Positions 7,260 to 14,376 of a DNA stretch of 45,567 nucleotides are shown here, piece after piece. The number at the start of each line of letters is the position of its first letter. The first letter of the stretch is position 1. The translations under genes and the position numbers were made by a program. Source of the DNA: Synergistaceae bacterium (lineage in GTDB: Bacteria; Synergistota; Synergistia; Synergistales; Aminobacteriaceae); contig JAISQE010000139.1 in NCBI GenBank assembly GCA_031274425.1, forward strand, positions 1 through 45,567, written 5' to 3'. The notes beneath the pieces were generated by a model. The model was given only the letters and a program-made list of their open reading frames with translations, was not told the DNA's origin and made no database searches.

Positions 7260-8060
7260 AACAACCGCCCCGTTGTACTTCTCTTGAATGAACTTGCGCA
7301 CCTCTTCCGTCGTCAGCGCGTTCTTGAGGGCGACGATGGTCGGGTCGTTCACGCGCGCCGTCTTCGTGACGAGGACGTTCGCGTAGGGAGAGTCCTTGCC
7401 CTCCCGGAACAGCGCGCTGTTCGGGTCGATGCCCGCCTCCAGGATCCTGTTCGTGTTGGTGATGTAGCCGTCGAACTGGTCCCCATTGCGGATGATGATG
7501 CCCGCGTCGAGTTCCACGATCTCCACCGGCTTCACGTACTCGGCGATGTCCTCTTTCGTGGCGGAGAAGTTTTGAATGTCGGGTTTGAGCTTGATGAACC
7601 CGTTCTGTTCCAGGATCCTGAGCGCTCGGTACTCGTTGGTGGCGTTGTTGGGCACCGCGATGACGGCCTTGTCGGGGATCGCCTCCTTCGTTTTGTGCTT
7701 GGTCGAGTAGAACCCGATCGGCTCCACGTGAATGTTCCCCGCCGGAAGCAGGTCGTACCCCTGTTCCGCTTTCACCGAGTTGAGATAGGGCACGTGCTGC
7801 GCAAAATTGACGTCGAACTCGCCGTTGCTGGTCTGTTCGTTATAAAGGCGCGAACTTGCGCTGGCGTCGTCGATGGGGTAAATATCCAGATCGATCCCCT
7901 GCTCGGCCAGCTTCGGTTTGACGAACTCGAGAAGCTCCACGTGGGGCACGGCCGAGGCGATCACCTTCAATGTGGTCCTGTCCGCCGCGAACGCCGCCCC
8001 GCCCGAAAAAAGAAAAATAATCGCTGTAATTATAAGAACTGACTTTATCGTGTTTTTCAT
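7248..8060 (-). CDS. metQ: MetQ/NlpA-family methionine-type substrate-binding protein
   Basis: A solute-binding protein of the MetNIQ importer (D/L-methionine and related sulfur compounds). The 270-residue protein has a signal sequence (SVLIITAIIFLFSGGAAFAA) and NlpA-family features (LKVIASAVPHVELLEFVKPKLAEQGIDL, FDVNFAQHVPYL, AVIAVPNNATNEYRALRILEQNGFIKL). The usual lipobox cysteine is absent, so it appears to be a free periplasmic protein. The start at 8060 is set by GAGGAGG just upstream; the open frame to 8117 has none. It follows metN and metI in the standard order. True ligand uncertain: methionine, its sulfoxide, or another thioether-like compound. Confidence 0.88.
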   Translation of the reverse strand: MKNTIKSVLIITAIIFLFSGGAAFAADRTTLKVIASAVPHVELLEFVKPKLAEQGIDLDIYPIDDASASSRLYNEQTSNGEFDVNFAQHVPYLNSVKAEQGYDLLPAGNIHVEPIGFYSTKHKTKEAIPDKAVIAVPNNATNEYRALRILEQNGFIKLKPDIQNFSATKEDIAEYVKPVEIVELDAGIIIRNGDQFDGYITNTNRILEAGIDPNSALFREGKDSPYANVLVTKTARVNDPTIVALKNALTTEEVRKFIQEKYNGAVVPAF

Positions 8061-8122
8061 TACGGAATACCTCCTCGATAATATCTTGTATCGAAACCGT
8101 GGGGCTCTACCCCACACCCCGC

Positions 8123-8141
8123 AAGGAGGCTCGGCCTCCTT
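8123..8141. repeat. perfect 8-bp hairpin between metI and metQ
   Basis: AAGGAGGC-TCG-GCCTCCTT is a perfect stem with a three-base loop, next to a second palindrome GTGGGG-CTCTA-CCCCAC (8100-8116). A T-run follows on the plus strand (CTCTTTTT), not on the strand of the operon. On the transcribed strand the two hairpins lie in the 123-base gap before metQ and may affect stability or relative expression. Confidence 0.5.
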
Positions 8142-8154
8142 GACCTCTTTTTAA

Positions 8155-8190
8155 ATAAGCGCCTCTTAAATCATAAGCGCCTCTTAAATC
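8155..8190. repeat. 18-bp perfect tandem duplication at the metI stop
   Basis: ATAAGCGCCTCTTAAATC occurs twice back to back (8155-8172 and 8173-8190). The metI stop codon lies in the second copy, so the first copy is a duplicated 3' end outside the gene. Confidence 0.85.
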
Positions 8191-8888
8191 AAGTGTCTTT
8201 TTTTCAGCACGAACTTCGATAAACTGTTGCCGACGAACTGGACGGCCTGAACGATGACGATCATGACAAGGACCGCCGCCAGAAGGATGTCCGTCTTGAA
8301 CCGGGAATATCCGAAGCGCACCGCCACGTCTCCCAACCCCCCCGCGCCCAACGTCCCGGCCAGAGCCGTCGTCGAGATGATCGCGATGACGGAGATGGTG
8401 AAACTCCTGATGAGGCTCGGCAGCGCCTCCGGGAGCAGCACTTTCAAGACGATGTCCCTGTTTTTGGCTCCCATGGACCTGGCCGCCTCGATTTTGCCCT
8501 TGGAGACCTCCAGGATGCTGCTCTCCACCAGTCTTCCGAACATGGGAATGCAGGTGACCGCCAAGGCGATGATGCAGGCCTTCGGGCCGTAAGACTTCCC
8601 CAGAATCAGCCTCGAAAGCGGCAGGGTGAGGATGATGACGATCATGGACGGAAGCGACCGGAATCCGTTGATGACGCCCCCCGCAATCGCGTTGAACCTG
8701 GGGCTCGGGTAGATTCCGTCCTTGTCCGTGATCACCAGGATTATTCCCAGAATCAGCCCGAAAAATACCGTCAGTATCGTCGTAAAAAGCACCATATACA
8801 GCGTGTCGTAAATCGCCGGAACGACGATCGCCCATGTTTTTGCGCTGAAAGCGCTCTCTATCGTCTCGATCCAAGTCAGTTTGCCCAT
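8184..8888 (-). CDS. metI: MetI-type methionine ABC permease
   Basis: A BPD-type permease of 234 residues with about five membrane segments (LYMVLFTTILTVFFGLILGIILVI and others) and the conserved loop AARSMGAKNRDIVLKVLLPEALPSL. It is the membrane channel of a MetNIQ importer. The ATG lies two bases after the metN stop (TGAAATG), so translation is coupled. The C-terminus ends in a short duplicated sequence at the stop codon. Confidence 0.9.
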   Translation of the reverse strand: MGKLTWIETIESAFSAKTWAIVVPAIYDTLYMVLFTTILTVFFGLILGIILVITDKDGIYPSPRFNAIAGGVINGFRSLPSMIVIILTLPLSRLILGKSYGPKACIIALAVTCIPMFGRLVESSILEVSKGKIEAARSMGAKNRDIVLKVLLPEALPSLIRSFTISVIAIISTTALAGTLGAGGLGDVAVRFGYSRFKTDILLAAVLVMIVIVQAVQFVGNSLSKFVLKKRHLI

Positions 8889-8889
8889 T

Positions 8890-9702
8890 TCATATCCCCT
8901 CGCCGTCGCTCCAGCCGAAGCTGGCGAACCCGGCGTCTATCCTGAGAAACAGCTTCGCGGTATCGCTCTGCGGCGACTCGAAGACGCTCCTGACCGATCC
9001 CTTTTCCACGATCATGCCGTCCTCCAGGACCGCCATGTTTTTGCAGATGTAGCGGATCACGTTGAGTTCGTGGGTGATCAGGATGATCGTCAACTTCAGC
9101 TTCTCGTTGATGTCCTTCAGAAGGTCGAGCACGGACAAAGTCGTCTGAGGGTCCAGCGCCGACGTCGCCTCGTCGGAGAGCAGAATATCGGGGTTGTTGG
9201 CCAGCGCCCTGGCGATTCCCACCCTCTGTTTCTGGCCTCCCGAAAGCTGGCCGGGATAAAAGTCCGTCTTGTCGCTCAAATCGACCAGTTCGAGGATCTC
9301 TTTCACCCTGCGCTCTATTCTGTCCCTCGTTTCCCCAGCGATCTCCAGGGGAAAGGCCACGTTCTCCGCCACAGTCCTGGCGTCGAGGAGGTTGAAGTGC
9401 TGAAAAATAATGCCGATCTTCTGGCGGTAACGGTCGAGTTCCTGCTTCGACAGCCGGGTGATCTCCGTCTCCCCGATCGTTATCTCCCCTCCGTCCGGCT
9501 CCTCCAAGCGGTTGATGCATCGGATCAGCGTGGATTTGCCCGCCCCGCTGAACCCGACGACCCCGAAAATATCGCCTCGGTCGATCTCCAGGTCGACCCC
9601 TTTCAGTACGGCGAAGTTTTTGTCTTTGGAGCGGAACGTTTTCCTTAGGTTCGATATTCTTATGAAATGGCCGGCAGCCCTCCCATCCCCAAATGCGCTC
9701 AA
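8890..9702 (-). CDS. metN: MetN-type methionine ABC ATPase lacking the NIL domain
   Basis: The ATPase of a MetNIQ importer. Walker A is GFSGAGKS (50-57), the Q-loop is IIFQHFNLLDART, the signature is LSGGQKQR (153-160), then LLSDEATSALDPQTT and the H-loop ITHELNVIRYIC. At 270 residues it is about 70 shorter than typical MetN. It ends soon after the ATPase core, lacking the C-terminal ACT-like NIL domain through which methionine trans-inhibits transport. The start is a TTG at 9702 with GGAGG 8 bases upstream. The gene follows nifK-like by 22 bases, tying methionine-type transport to the nitrogenase-like enzyme. Confidence 0.88.
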   Translation of the reverse strand: MSAFGDGRAAGHFIRISNLRKTFRSKDKNFAVLKGVDLEIDRGDIFGVVGFSGAGKSTLIRCINRLEEPDGGEITIGETEITRLSKQELDRYRQKIGIIFQHFNLLDARTVAENVAFPLEIAGETRDRIERRVKEILELVDLSDKTDFYPGQLSGGQKQRVGIARALANNPDILLSDEATSALDPQTTLSVLDLLKDINEKLKLTIILITHELNVIRYICKNMAVLEDGMIVEKGSVRSVFESPQSDTAKLFLRIDAGFASFGWSDGEGI

Positions 9703-9724
9703 ATCATCCGCCTCCCCGGTCGTG

Positions 9725-11050
9725 CTAGTTATAGGTGTCGAGCACCTTGCCGTAAATGTCCTCTATCAGCCGGAGCCCTCCCTTGTACCCCGCGTACCCG
9801 GTGGTCAAAACCAGCCTGTAGGGGGACGGCAGGCTGGCGGAGATAAAGTCGTACTTCAGATCCCTCGCCAGCATTTTGTCCCACCCTCCCCCGATGATCA
9901 GCCCTCGGCCCGCCGATTCGCCCGCCGCCTCGCGGATCTGCTGCTGCGCGGCTCCCGCGTCCGGCTGAAAGAATACCGGGATGGTCTTCTTGTCGGAGAT
10001 CTTCGCCATCTCCGCCCGGATTTTCTCGTGATGCTCCTCCGGGACGTTGTCCGTCACAAATTGCTCCTTGGGCACAATGCCCGTCTCGTGCAGCAGAAAC
10101 TTGCTGACGCCGATGACGTAGCTGGCGTCGTGCAGGATGTGGACGAAACCCGGCAGGCCGTAGCGGAATTCGAGCAAAAACGTCGCCAGGCTGTCCAGTT
10201 CCTCGTAAAACACCTTCTCCTCCTGCGCGATGAACCGCTCCACCCGTTCCTCCGGCAGGTGGGCGAACTCGGCGACGCCCCGCAAGAACCGCGTCGTCTC
10301 GTTTCCCCCGATCGGGAGATAGGGGAAAGCGTAGAACGGAGTGCCGTACTTCTCCCGCAGATGCTCCGCGATCGAGAGCCCGTACCAGGGAGAGACCAAG
10401 ATGTTGAAGCTGGCCTGCGGAATGGTCTTCCACTCCTCGACGCCCTTCGAATGGGGCCCGAAGAGCAGGTTCACCCTCAGGCCGATGCCCTCGAGGATGC
10501 GCCGGAACTCCTCCAGGTTCCCCTTCCAGAACGGGTCCTGATAGGGGATCGTCGCGAAAAGATTGACCAGGCCGGGTTCTTTTTCGGTGTGGTTGTACGC
10601 GTAGAGGTCCACGTACTGGTCGATCACCGCGTTCACGATCAAATCGTGCGCCTCGAAATTGCTGCATTTGAAGCCGGGAGTATCGACGAAAACGATGGGT
10701 TTGCCCTCCTCGGCGAATTTTTTCGTGACCTGCGCCGCGTCGTCTCCCACGATCGCCGACGTGCATCCGGTCAGCACCACCTGAAGGTCCGTGTCCAGAA
10801 CCTTGTACGTGTTCCTGATGAGGTTTTCCAGCTTCTCCTCCCCGCCGAACACCACCTCCCTTTCCGTGAAATTCGAGCACGGCGCCGTGTTGCCTCCCGC
10901 GTAGCCCTTGGCCCTGTCGAAAAACCCCGTGACCATGACTCCGCAGCCGGGCCCCGAGTGCAGGATCGGAACGGCCCTGGGGATGGCGACCACCGTCTGC
11001 ATCCCCCCTATGGCGCACATGAAGCGCTGCTGCTCGATAAGCCCCGGCAT
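9725..11050 (-). CDS. NifK-like subunit of a nitrogenase-like reductase
   Basis: A 441-residue NifD/NifK-superfamily protein. Three cysteines align with the P-cluster ligands of the NifK subunit: C12 (FMCAIGGMQT), C36 (HSGPGCG) and C96 (TGCTSAIVGDD). It is shorter than NifK of true nitrogenase (about 520) because the N-terminal extension is missing. The ATG lies 4 bases beyond the nifD-like stop, so the two subunits are coupled and presumably form an alpha2beta2 complex. With all P-cluster cysteines kept it differs from CfbD-type partners. Placement with Mar-like enzymes is an inference from neighbours. NifN is excluded mainly because no second DK pair is present. Confidence 0.88.
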   Translation of the reverse strand: MPGLIEQQRFMCAIGGMQTVVAIPRAVPILHSGPGCGVMVTGFFDRAKGYAGGNTAPCSNFTEREVVFGGEEKLENLIRNTYKVLDTDLQVVLTGCTSAIVGDDAAQVTKKFAEEGKPIVFVDTPGFKCSNFEAHDLIVNAVIDQYVDLYAYNHTEKEPGLVNLFATIPYQDPFWKGNLEEFRRILEGIGLRVNLLFGPHSKGVEEWKTIPQASFNILVSPWYGLSIAEHLREKYGTPFYAFPYLPIGGNETTRFLRGVAEFAHLPEERVERFIAQEEKVFYEELDSLATFLLEFRYGLPGFVHILHDASYVIGVSKFLLHETGIVPKEQFVTDNVPEEHHEKIRAEMAKISDKKTIPVFFQPDAGAAQQQIREAAGESAGRGLIIGGGWDKMLARDLKYDFISASLPSPYRLVLTTGYAGYKGGLRLIEDIYGKVLDTYN

Positions 11051-11054
11051 CTAA

Positions 11055-12542
11055 CTAAAAGCCTTCCGCTTCGGCGTCCGCGCCCAAAAACGCGTAAGGG
11101 TCCTGCTCCAGCCACCACTTCGAGTACGGGATGACCGCGTGTTTGGCGAGGTTTTTCACGAACTCGTCGTTCTCGATGGCGTCCGCTATGCGCCTGCCGT
11201 ACTTGACGATGCCCTCGTAGCCCATCCCGTAGTGCTCGTCCCCTATCAGGAGGGAGGGGATACCGAACTTCGCGCCCCAGAGCGTCATTCCTCCGTGCCG
11301 CGCCAGAAGAATGTCCGGTTTCGTTCTGTTCAGGATGTTGACCAGCTCGAACTCCTGCTTGTTGCAGACGTTGTAGCCCGGGACGTCGCCGTAGGTCTCC
11401 ACCAGGTTATTCAGCGAGTCGAGGGAGTCGACCCCTTTGTCGTAAACGGGGTCGTGATGGAAGATCGCCGCACCCAGCGGGCGCAGGCCCAGTTCCCTCA
11501 AAAGCCCCAGGAGCGCGTGCCCGTGCGACGCGCCGGCCGTCACGTACGCCGTCTTCCCGCCCAGCGCCTCCCTGAGCCTCTCTATCTCCGGCAGCCATTT
11601 CTCGCGCTCCTCGCGCAGGAACGTCTCGACCTCGTCCCTCCTGTCGGTCATCTTTCCCAGCTCCCGGAACCATTTCTCCGTCTGCTCGATGCCGTAGGGA
11701 GGCGACACGCTGATCTCCGGAACGCCGAACTCCTGTTCGAGCGCCGCCGCCAGATAGGAACCCAGCGTCGAGCAGATTTGCACCGTGGCGACCGCCTCCG
11801 AGGACGTCTCGATCTGGGCCACCGTCGCATAGGGCGTCAGGTAGTTGGCCCTCAGCCCCAAGCGCTTGAACCACTCGCCGAAGACGTCCGTACCCCAAAA
11901 GTTCACGATGTTGACCAGGTCGGGCTGTTTTTTCGCGGCCGGCTTGATCAACTTTCTCGCCACGCCGTGGTATCCCGCGTCGAAGCCGGACGTCCAGATT
12001 TTGGATCGGAAGCCCTCGCAGAAAATGGGAGACACCGGGATGCCGATCTCCTGCTCGACCTCCTCGGCTATTCCCTGAACGTCGTCGCCGATGATGCCGG
12101 AGGCGCAGGTCGTGACGATGAAAATAACGTTCGGTTTCACCCTTTCGTAAACCTCGCGGATGGTCGCGGCCAGCTTCTCGTTCCCGCCGTAGACCGTGTC
12201 GTGCTCGTCCATATTGGTGCTGAAGATGCGCCTCTGCTGCGGGTCGGCGACGCCGCGGTGCTTGCCGTTGACGCGGTAGGTGAAGCCGTAGTCGTGGAGA
12301 CGTCCGGCGCACCCCACGGGCCCGTGGCTGATCACCGCGCTGTCCTGTATCAGGGCCACGGCGCAGGTGGCGTTGCTGGTCGAACAGCCGAGACACTGAC
12401 TGAAAGAGCGCTCGGAGTCGGTCAATTCGCCGCACTTGGCGCACTCAACCAGCTCCGACGCCGTACCCTTGAATCCCGTGATCGAACCGAGCCTGTTCTC
12501 CCGAACCTGTACCTCGGCGGCTTTCAGATTGACGGTGCTCAA
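11055..12542 (-). CDS. NifD-like catalytic subunit of a nitrogenase-like reductase
   Basis: A 495-residue NifD homologue. P-cluster-type cysteines are C53 (QCLGCSTS), C78 (ISHGPVGCAG, near-identical to NifD) and C146 (TCASGIIGDD). C257 (VQICSTLGSYL) aligns with the NifD cysteine that ligates the active-site cofactor (Azotobacter C275). The cofactor-histidine region is changed to GDEHYGMGYEG, where H437 may substitute. The N-terminus adds CxxC-x12-CxxC (C34, C37, C50, C53), unusual for NifD. Translation starts at a TTG (12542) with AGGAGAGG a few bases upstream; the open frame to 12623 runs through a terminator. It is first in the operon, behind a leader-peptide attenuator. The substrate is probably a C-S compound rather than N2 (inference). 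Confidence 0.88.
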   Translation of the reverse strand: MSTVNLKAAEVQVRENRLGSITGFKGTASELVECAKCGELTDSERSFSQCLGCSTSNATCAVALIQDSAVISHGPVGCAGRLHDYGFTYRVNGKHRGVADPQQRRIFSTNMDEHDTVYGGNEKLAATIREVYERVKPNVIFIVTTCASGIIGDDVQGIAEEVEQEIGIPVSPIFCEGFRSKIWTSGFDAGYHGVARKLIKPAAKKQPDLVNIVNFWGTDVFGEWFKRLGLRANYLTPYATVAQIETSSEAVATVQICSTLGSYLAAALEQEFGVPEISVSPPYGIEQTEKWFRELGKMTDRRDEVETFLREEREKWLPEIERLREALGGKTAYVTAGASHGHALLGLLRELGLRPLGAAIFHHDPVYDKGVDSLDSLNNLVETYGDVPGYNVCNKQEFELVNILNRTKPDILLARHGGMTLWGAKFGIPSLLIGDEHYGMGYEGIVKYGRRIADAIENDEFVKNLAKHAVIPYSKWWLEQDPYAFLGADAEAEGF

Positions 12543-12588
12543 ATATATCCCTCTCCTATCCTCATAAAATCCGTAGTAATAAAGTAAT

Positions 12589-12618
12589 AAAAAAATCAGC
12601 TTTCCGATGAAAGCTGAT
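12589..12618 (-). terminator. intrinsic terminator in the nifD-like leader (attenuator)
   Basis: On the minus strand ATCAGCTTTC-ATCG-GAAAGCTGAT forms a perfect 10-bp stem with a 4-base loop, followed by seven T. It lies about 210 bases after the promoter and 46 bases before the nifD-like start codon, so it must be overridden for the operon to be expressed. Confidence 0.88.
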
Positions 12619-12665
12619 CTCAAAATAAATCTCTCTCTTCGAGCGGCGATATCAGACCGTCATCA
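12605..12665 (-). promoter_or_regulatory. candidate antiterminator pairing
   Basis: Minus-strand 12665-12660 (TGATGA, which contains the leader-ORF stop) is complementary to 12610-12605 (TCATCG, one G-U pair). Nested inside it, 12655-12651 (CTGAT) is complementary to 12618-12614 (ATCAG). Forming these helices would consume the 5' arm and loop of the terminator. A ribosome at the leader stop would mask TGATGA and allow termination. One stalled upstream at Met/Cys codons would leave it free. The helices are short, so this is a model rather than a demonstrated structure. Confidence 0.5.
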
Positions 12666-12767
12666 TTGCGGGCACAACCCATATATATGTATGCAACGAA
12701 AATCACACATCCGCTGCATTCGACTGCACATACACATGTTCCGCATTTTTCCGCCAAATCCGCTCAT
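12663..12767 (-). CDS. Met/Cys-rich leader peptide
   Basis: A 34-codon ORF with 6 Met (1, 8, 11, 13, 17, 20) and 5 Cys (12, 14, 21, 25, 32), about one third of all residues. It includes Met-Cys-Met-Cys at 11-14 and Met-Cys at 20-21. GGGAG lies 6 bases before the ATG. It starts about 60 bases after the predicted transcription start and ends 45 bases before the 5' arm of an intrinsic terminator, upstream of a nitrogenase-like and sulfur-transport operon. That is the layout of amino-acid biosynthetic leader peptides (trpL, hisL type), here apparently reading charged tRNA-Met and/or tRNA-Cys. The peptide itself probably has no function. Confidence 0.82.
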   Translation of the reverse strand: MSGFGGKMRNMCMCSRMQRMCDFRCIHIYGLCPQ

Positions 12768-12833
12768 GACGTTCTCCCGCCTTTTCTTGTTTAATAACTT
12801 ATAAAAACAATATGATTTAACAAGTTTTAAGTG

Positions 12834-12861
12834 ATTATACCCGTAGATTTCTATTTGTCAA
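12834..12861 (-). promoter_or_regulatory. sigma-70 promoter of the nitrogenase-like operon
   Basis: Minus strand: perfect -35 TTGACA (12861-12856), 16-base spacer, perfect -10 TATAAT (12839-12834). Transcription would start near 12827, leaving a leader of about 285 bases before nifD-like. No sigma-54 (GG-N10-GC) element of the classical nif type was seen here. Confidence 0.88.
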
Positions 12862-12900
12862 GGACCGCCTCAACCTATTTGACCGCGAGAGCGGGGACCA

Positions 12901-12915
12901 GAGAGCGGGGCTCTC
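12901..12915 (-). terminator. short hairpin after pgsW
   Basis: GAGAGC-CCC-GCTCTC, a perfect 6-bp stem immediately after the pgsW stop. It has no T-run, so intrinsic termination is uncertain; it separates pgsW from the next promoter downstream. Confidence 0.4.
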
Positions 12916-13959
12916 TCAGCTCCAGGTCCAGCGTCGGTGCGTGATCATTACGAAGGCGAACAGGGCTACCCCCGCGGCGGCCAGCGGAGCCCCTTTGCCG
13001 AAAGAGGGGCGTCTTGCGTGGAAAGCGATGCCGGTTTTGTTTGCCAAGAGGCGCAAATTGAGCAGATGTAAGACGGGGTAACCTCGTTTCAACGCCAATC
13101 CGATCACTCCGTCGCCGGCGTCGAGCCCCGTTTCCGGCGGCAACAGCCCAGGGGAAAGCCGGATCGCGGCTTCGTCGTGTCCCAGGTTGGCCTCGGAGCC
13201 GCCGATATTGACGACCAGCTTTGCTTTTTGCGCCCCGTCCTCGATCAAGGACATCTTGCGGTCGATCACGGCGGCTACGGAAGGGGCGCGGAACACGTTT
13301 ACCCCGTCGTCGCGGGCGGCGTTTTCCAGAAGGGCTATTCCTTCGCCGGGAATGCCGCCCCCGTTTTCTCCGCCGCCCCCCAAGGTATAGAAACGCGGCT
13401 TCGTCGCCAGGAATCCGTGCTCGCGTAAAATCCTTCCCAAAAGAGGCCACGGAGCCGACCGTCGATTGGCGCCCCAGGTGGAGGAACCCAGGGACACCGC
13501 CAGGTCGATCGCTATCCCGCGCGTTTCCGCCGCGGCCAGGACGGAGAAGAGCATCCCGGGAAACGAGGACGAAGAGAGCACGACAATGCGGTCCCCCTTG
13601 CCGATCCCCATGCCGTCGAGCCACCGCAGGGTTTGCACGGCCCACAGGGGATCTCCGGCGTTCCGCTTCGATTCCAGGCTGCCCAGCGTGGTGGTGATGG
13701 AGCTCCATTCGACGCCGACGAAGCCGCTTTTGTCCGGGTCGTTGTGCTCGTCCTCTATCGACAGGACGCCCCGGCTCTCCAGCTCTTCCCACAGACGATT
13801 TTGCGCCTCGCGAACCTTGCGATAGAGGCGCGTTTCCTCCTCCGAAAGGTCTCCGCCCCACGCGGCCCAAAGCGCCAACAGAACCGCCGTCAGAACCATC
13901 AGCCTGGCCGGCGATGACTTGTCGAAATATTGCCGAAAAACGGCCGGGGTCGTTTTCAT
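12916..13959 (-). CDS. poly-gamma-glutamate system protein PgsW-like
   Basis: A 347-residue membrane-anchored protein. It has one N-terminal membrane segment (LMVLTAVLLALWAAWGG), a large extracytoplasmic domain with GVEWSSITTTLGSLESKR, GDRIVVLSSSSFPGM and VVNIGGSEANLG, and a C-terminal hydrophobic segment (APLAAAGVALFAFVMI). This matches the PgsW family, found beside PgsC-like proteins and annotated only as poly-gamma-glutamate system protein. The true start (13959) overlaps the pgsC stop (ATGA); the frame extends upstream in the shadow of pgsC. No ligase (PgsB/CapB) or PgsA is present here, so a role in polymer synthesis is doubtful and a link to the adjacent amino-acid importer is equally possible. 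Confidence 0.72.
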   Translation of the reverse strand: MKTTPAVFRQYFDKSSPARLMVLTAVLLALWAAWGGDLSEEETRLYRKVREAQNRLWEELESRGVLSIEDEHNDPDKSGFVGVEWSSITTTLGSLESKRNAGDPLWAVQTLRWLDGMGIGKGDRIVVLSSSSFPGMLFSVLAAAETRGIAIDLAVSLGSSTWGANRRSAPWPLLGRILREHGFLATKPRFYTLGGGGENGGGIPGEGIALLENAARDDGVNVFRAPSVAAVIDRKMSLIEDGAQKAKLVVNIGGSEANLGHDEAAIRLSPGLLPPETGLDAGDGVIGLALKRGYPVLHLLNLRLLANKTGIAFHARRPSFGKGAPLAAAGVALFAFVMITHRRWTWS

Positions 13960-14372
13960 GTAAACGTTCTCGACAGAGTGACGCAGAACAGGGTGACCAG
14001 CGTACAGGAGATCGTTCCGCAAAGCGTCATGGCTATGCCTTGGCGGTGGCAGTCCGCGGCGATCAGACCGGGGACGACCCAGCCAATCCCATAGGGCAAG
14101 GGCGCGAAGAACCCCAGCCCTCCCCGCGCCAGAAGCGCGAGCAGCATTGCCGCCCCGACGCGTTCCTTTCCGTAAAGGCCCAATACCCGCGCGGCGACCG
14201 CGAGAGGCGCGGCCAGAAGCGTTCCGAGAACGAGGACCGCGGCCACGCGTCGGGGATCCCCCGCGTAAAGGGCAAGAAGCCCCGGCGTGATCGTTCCGCC
14301 GCAACTCCACCCCGTCCGGCGGTTCCAAACGAGTCCGACCAAAATCCCCAGTCCTACGGTCACGCTCTCCAT
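13956..14372 (-). CDS. PgsC/CapC-like membrane protein
   Basis: A 138-residue protein with about four membrane segments and the CapC/PgsC pattern: VTVGLGILVGLVWNRRTGWSCGGTITPGLLALY at the N-terminus and YGIGWVVPGLIAADCHRQGI later. Family members assist poly-gamma-glutamate synthesis or export. The ATG at 14372 is preferred to a TTG at 14387 that would overlap the upstream ATPase; neither has a strong ribosome site. It follows the ATPase gene by 4 bases and overlaps pgsW by 4 bases, so it belongs to the ABC importer operon. Confidence 0.75.
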   Translation of the reverse strand: MESVTVGLGILVGLVWNRRTGWSCGGTITPGLLALYAGDPRRVAAVLVLGTLLAAPLAVAARVLGLYGKERVGAAMLLALLARGGLGFFAPLPYGIGWVVPGLIAADCHRQGIAMTLCGTISCTLVTLFCVTLSRTFT

Positions 14373-14376
14373 AATC

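Noticed and set aside
5344-12542. Classical nitrogen-fixation operon
   Set aside because: No NifE, NifN, NifB, NifU/S/V or molybdate genes and no sigma-54 promoter are visible, and the neighbours are all sulfur-related. Protochlorophyllide reductase is also rejected because NifX-type proteins and both sets of P-cluster cysteines are present.
12543-12833. SAM (S-box) or other methionine riboswitch in the nifD-like leader
   Set aside because: The conserved S-box core was not found on the transcribed strand. The Met/Cys-rich ORF and simple terminator explain the region better.
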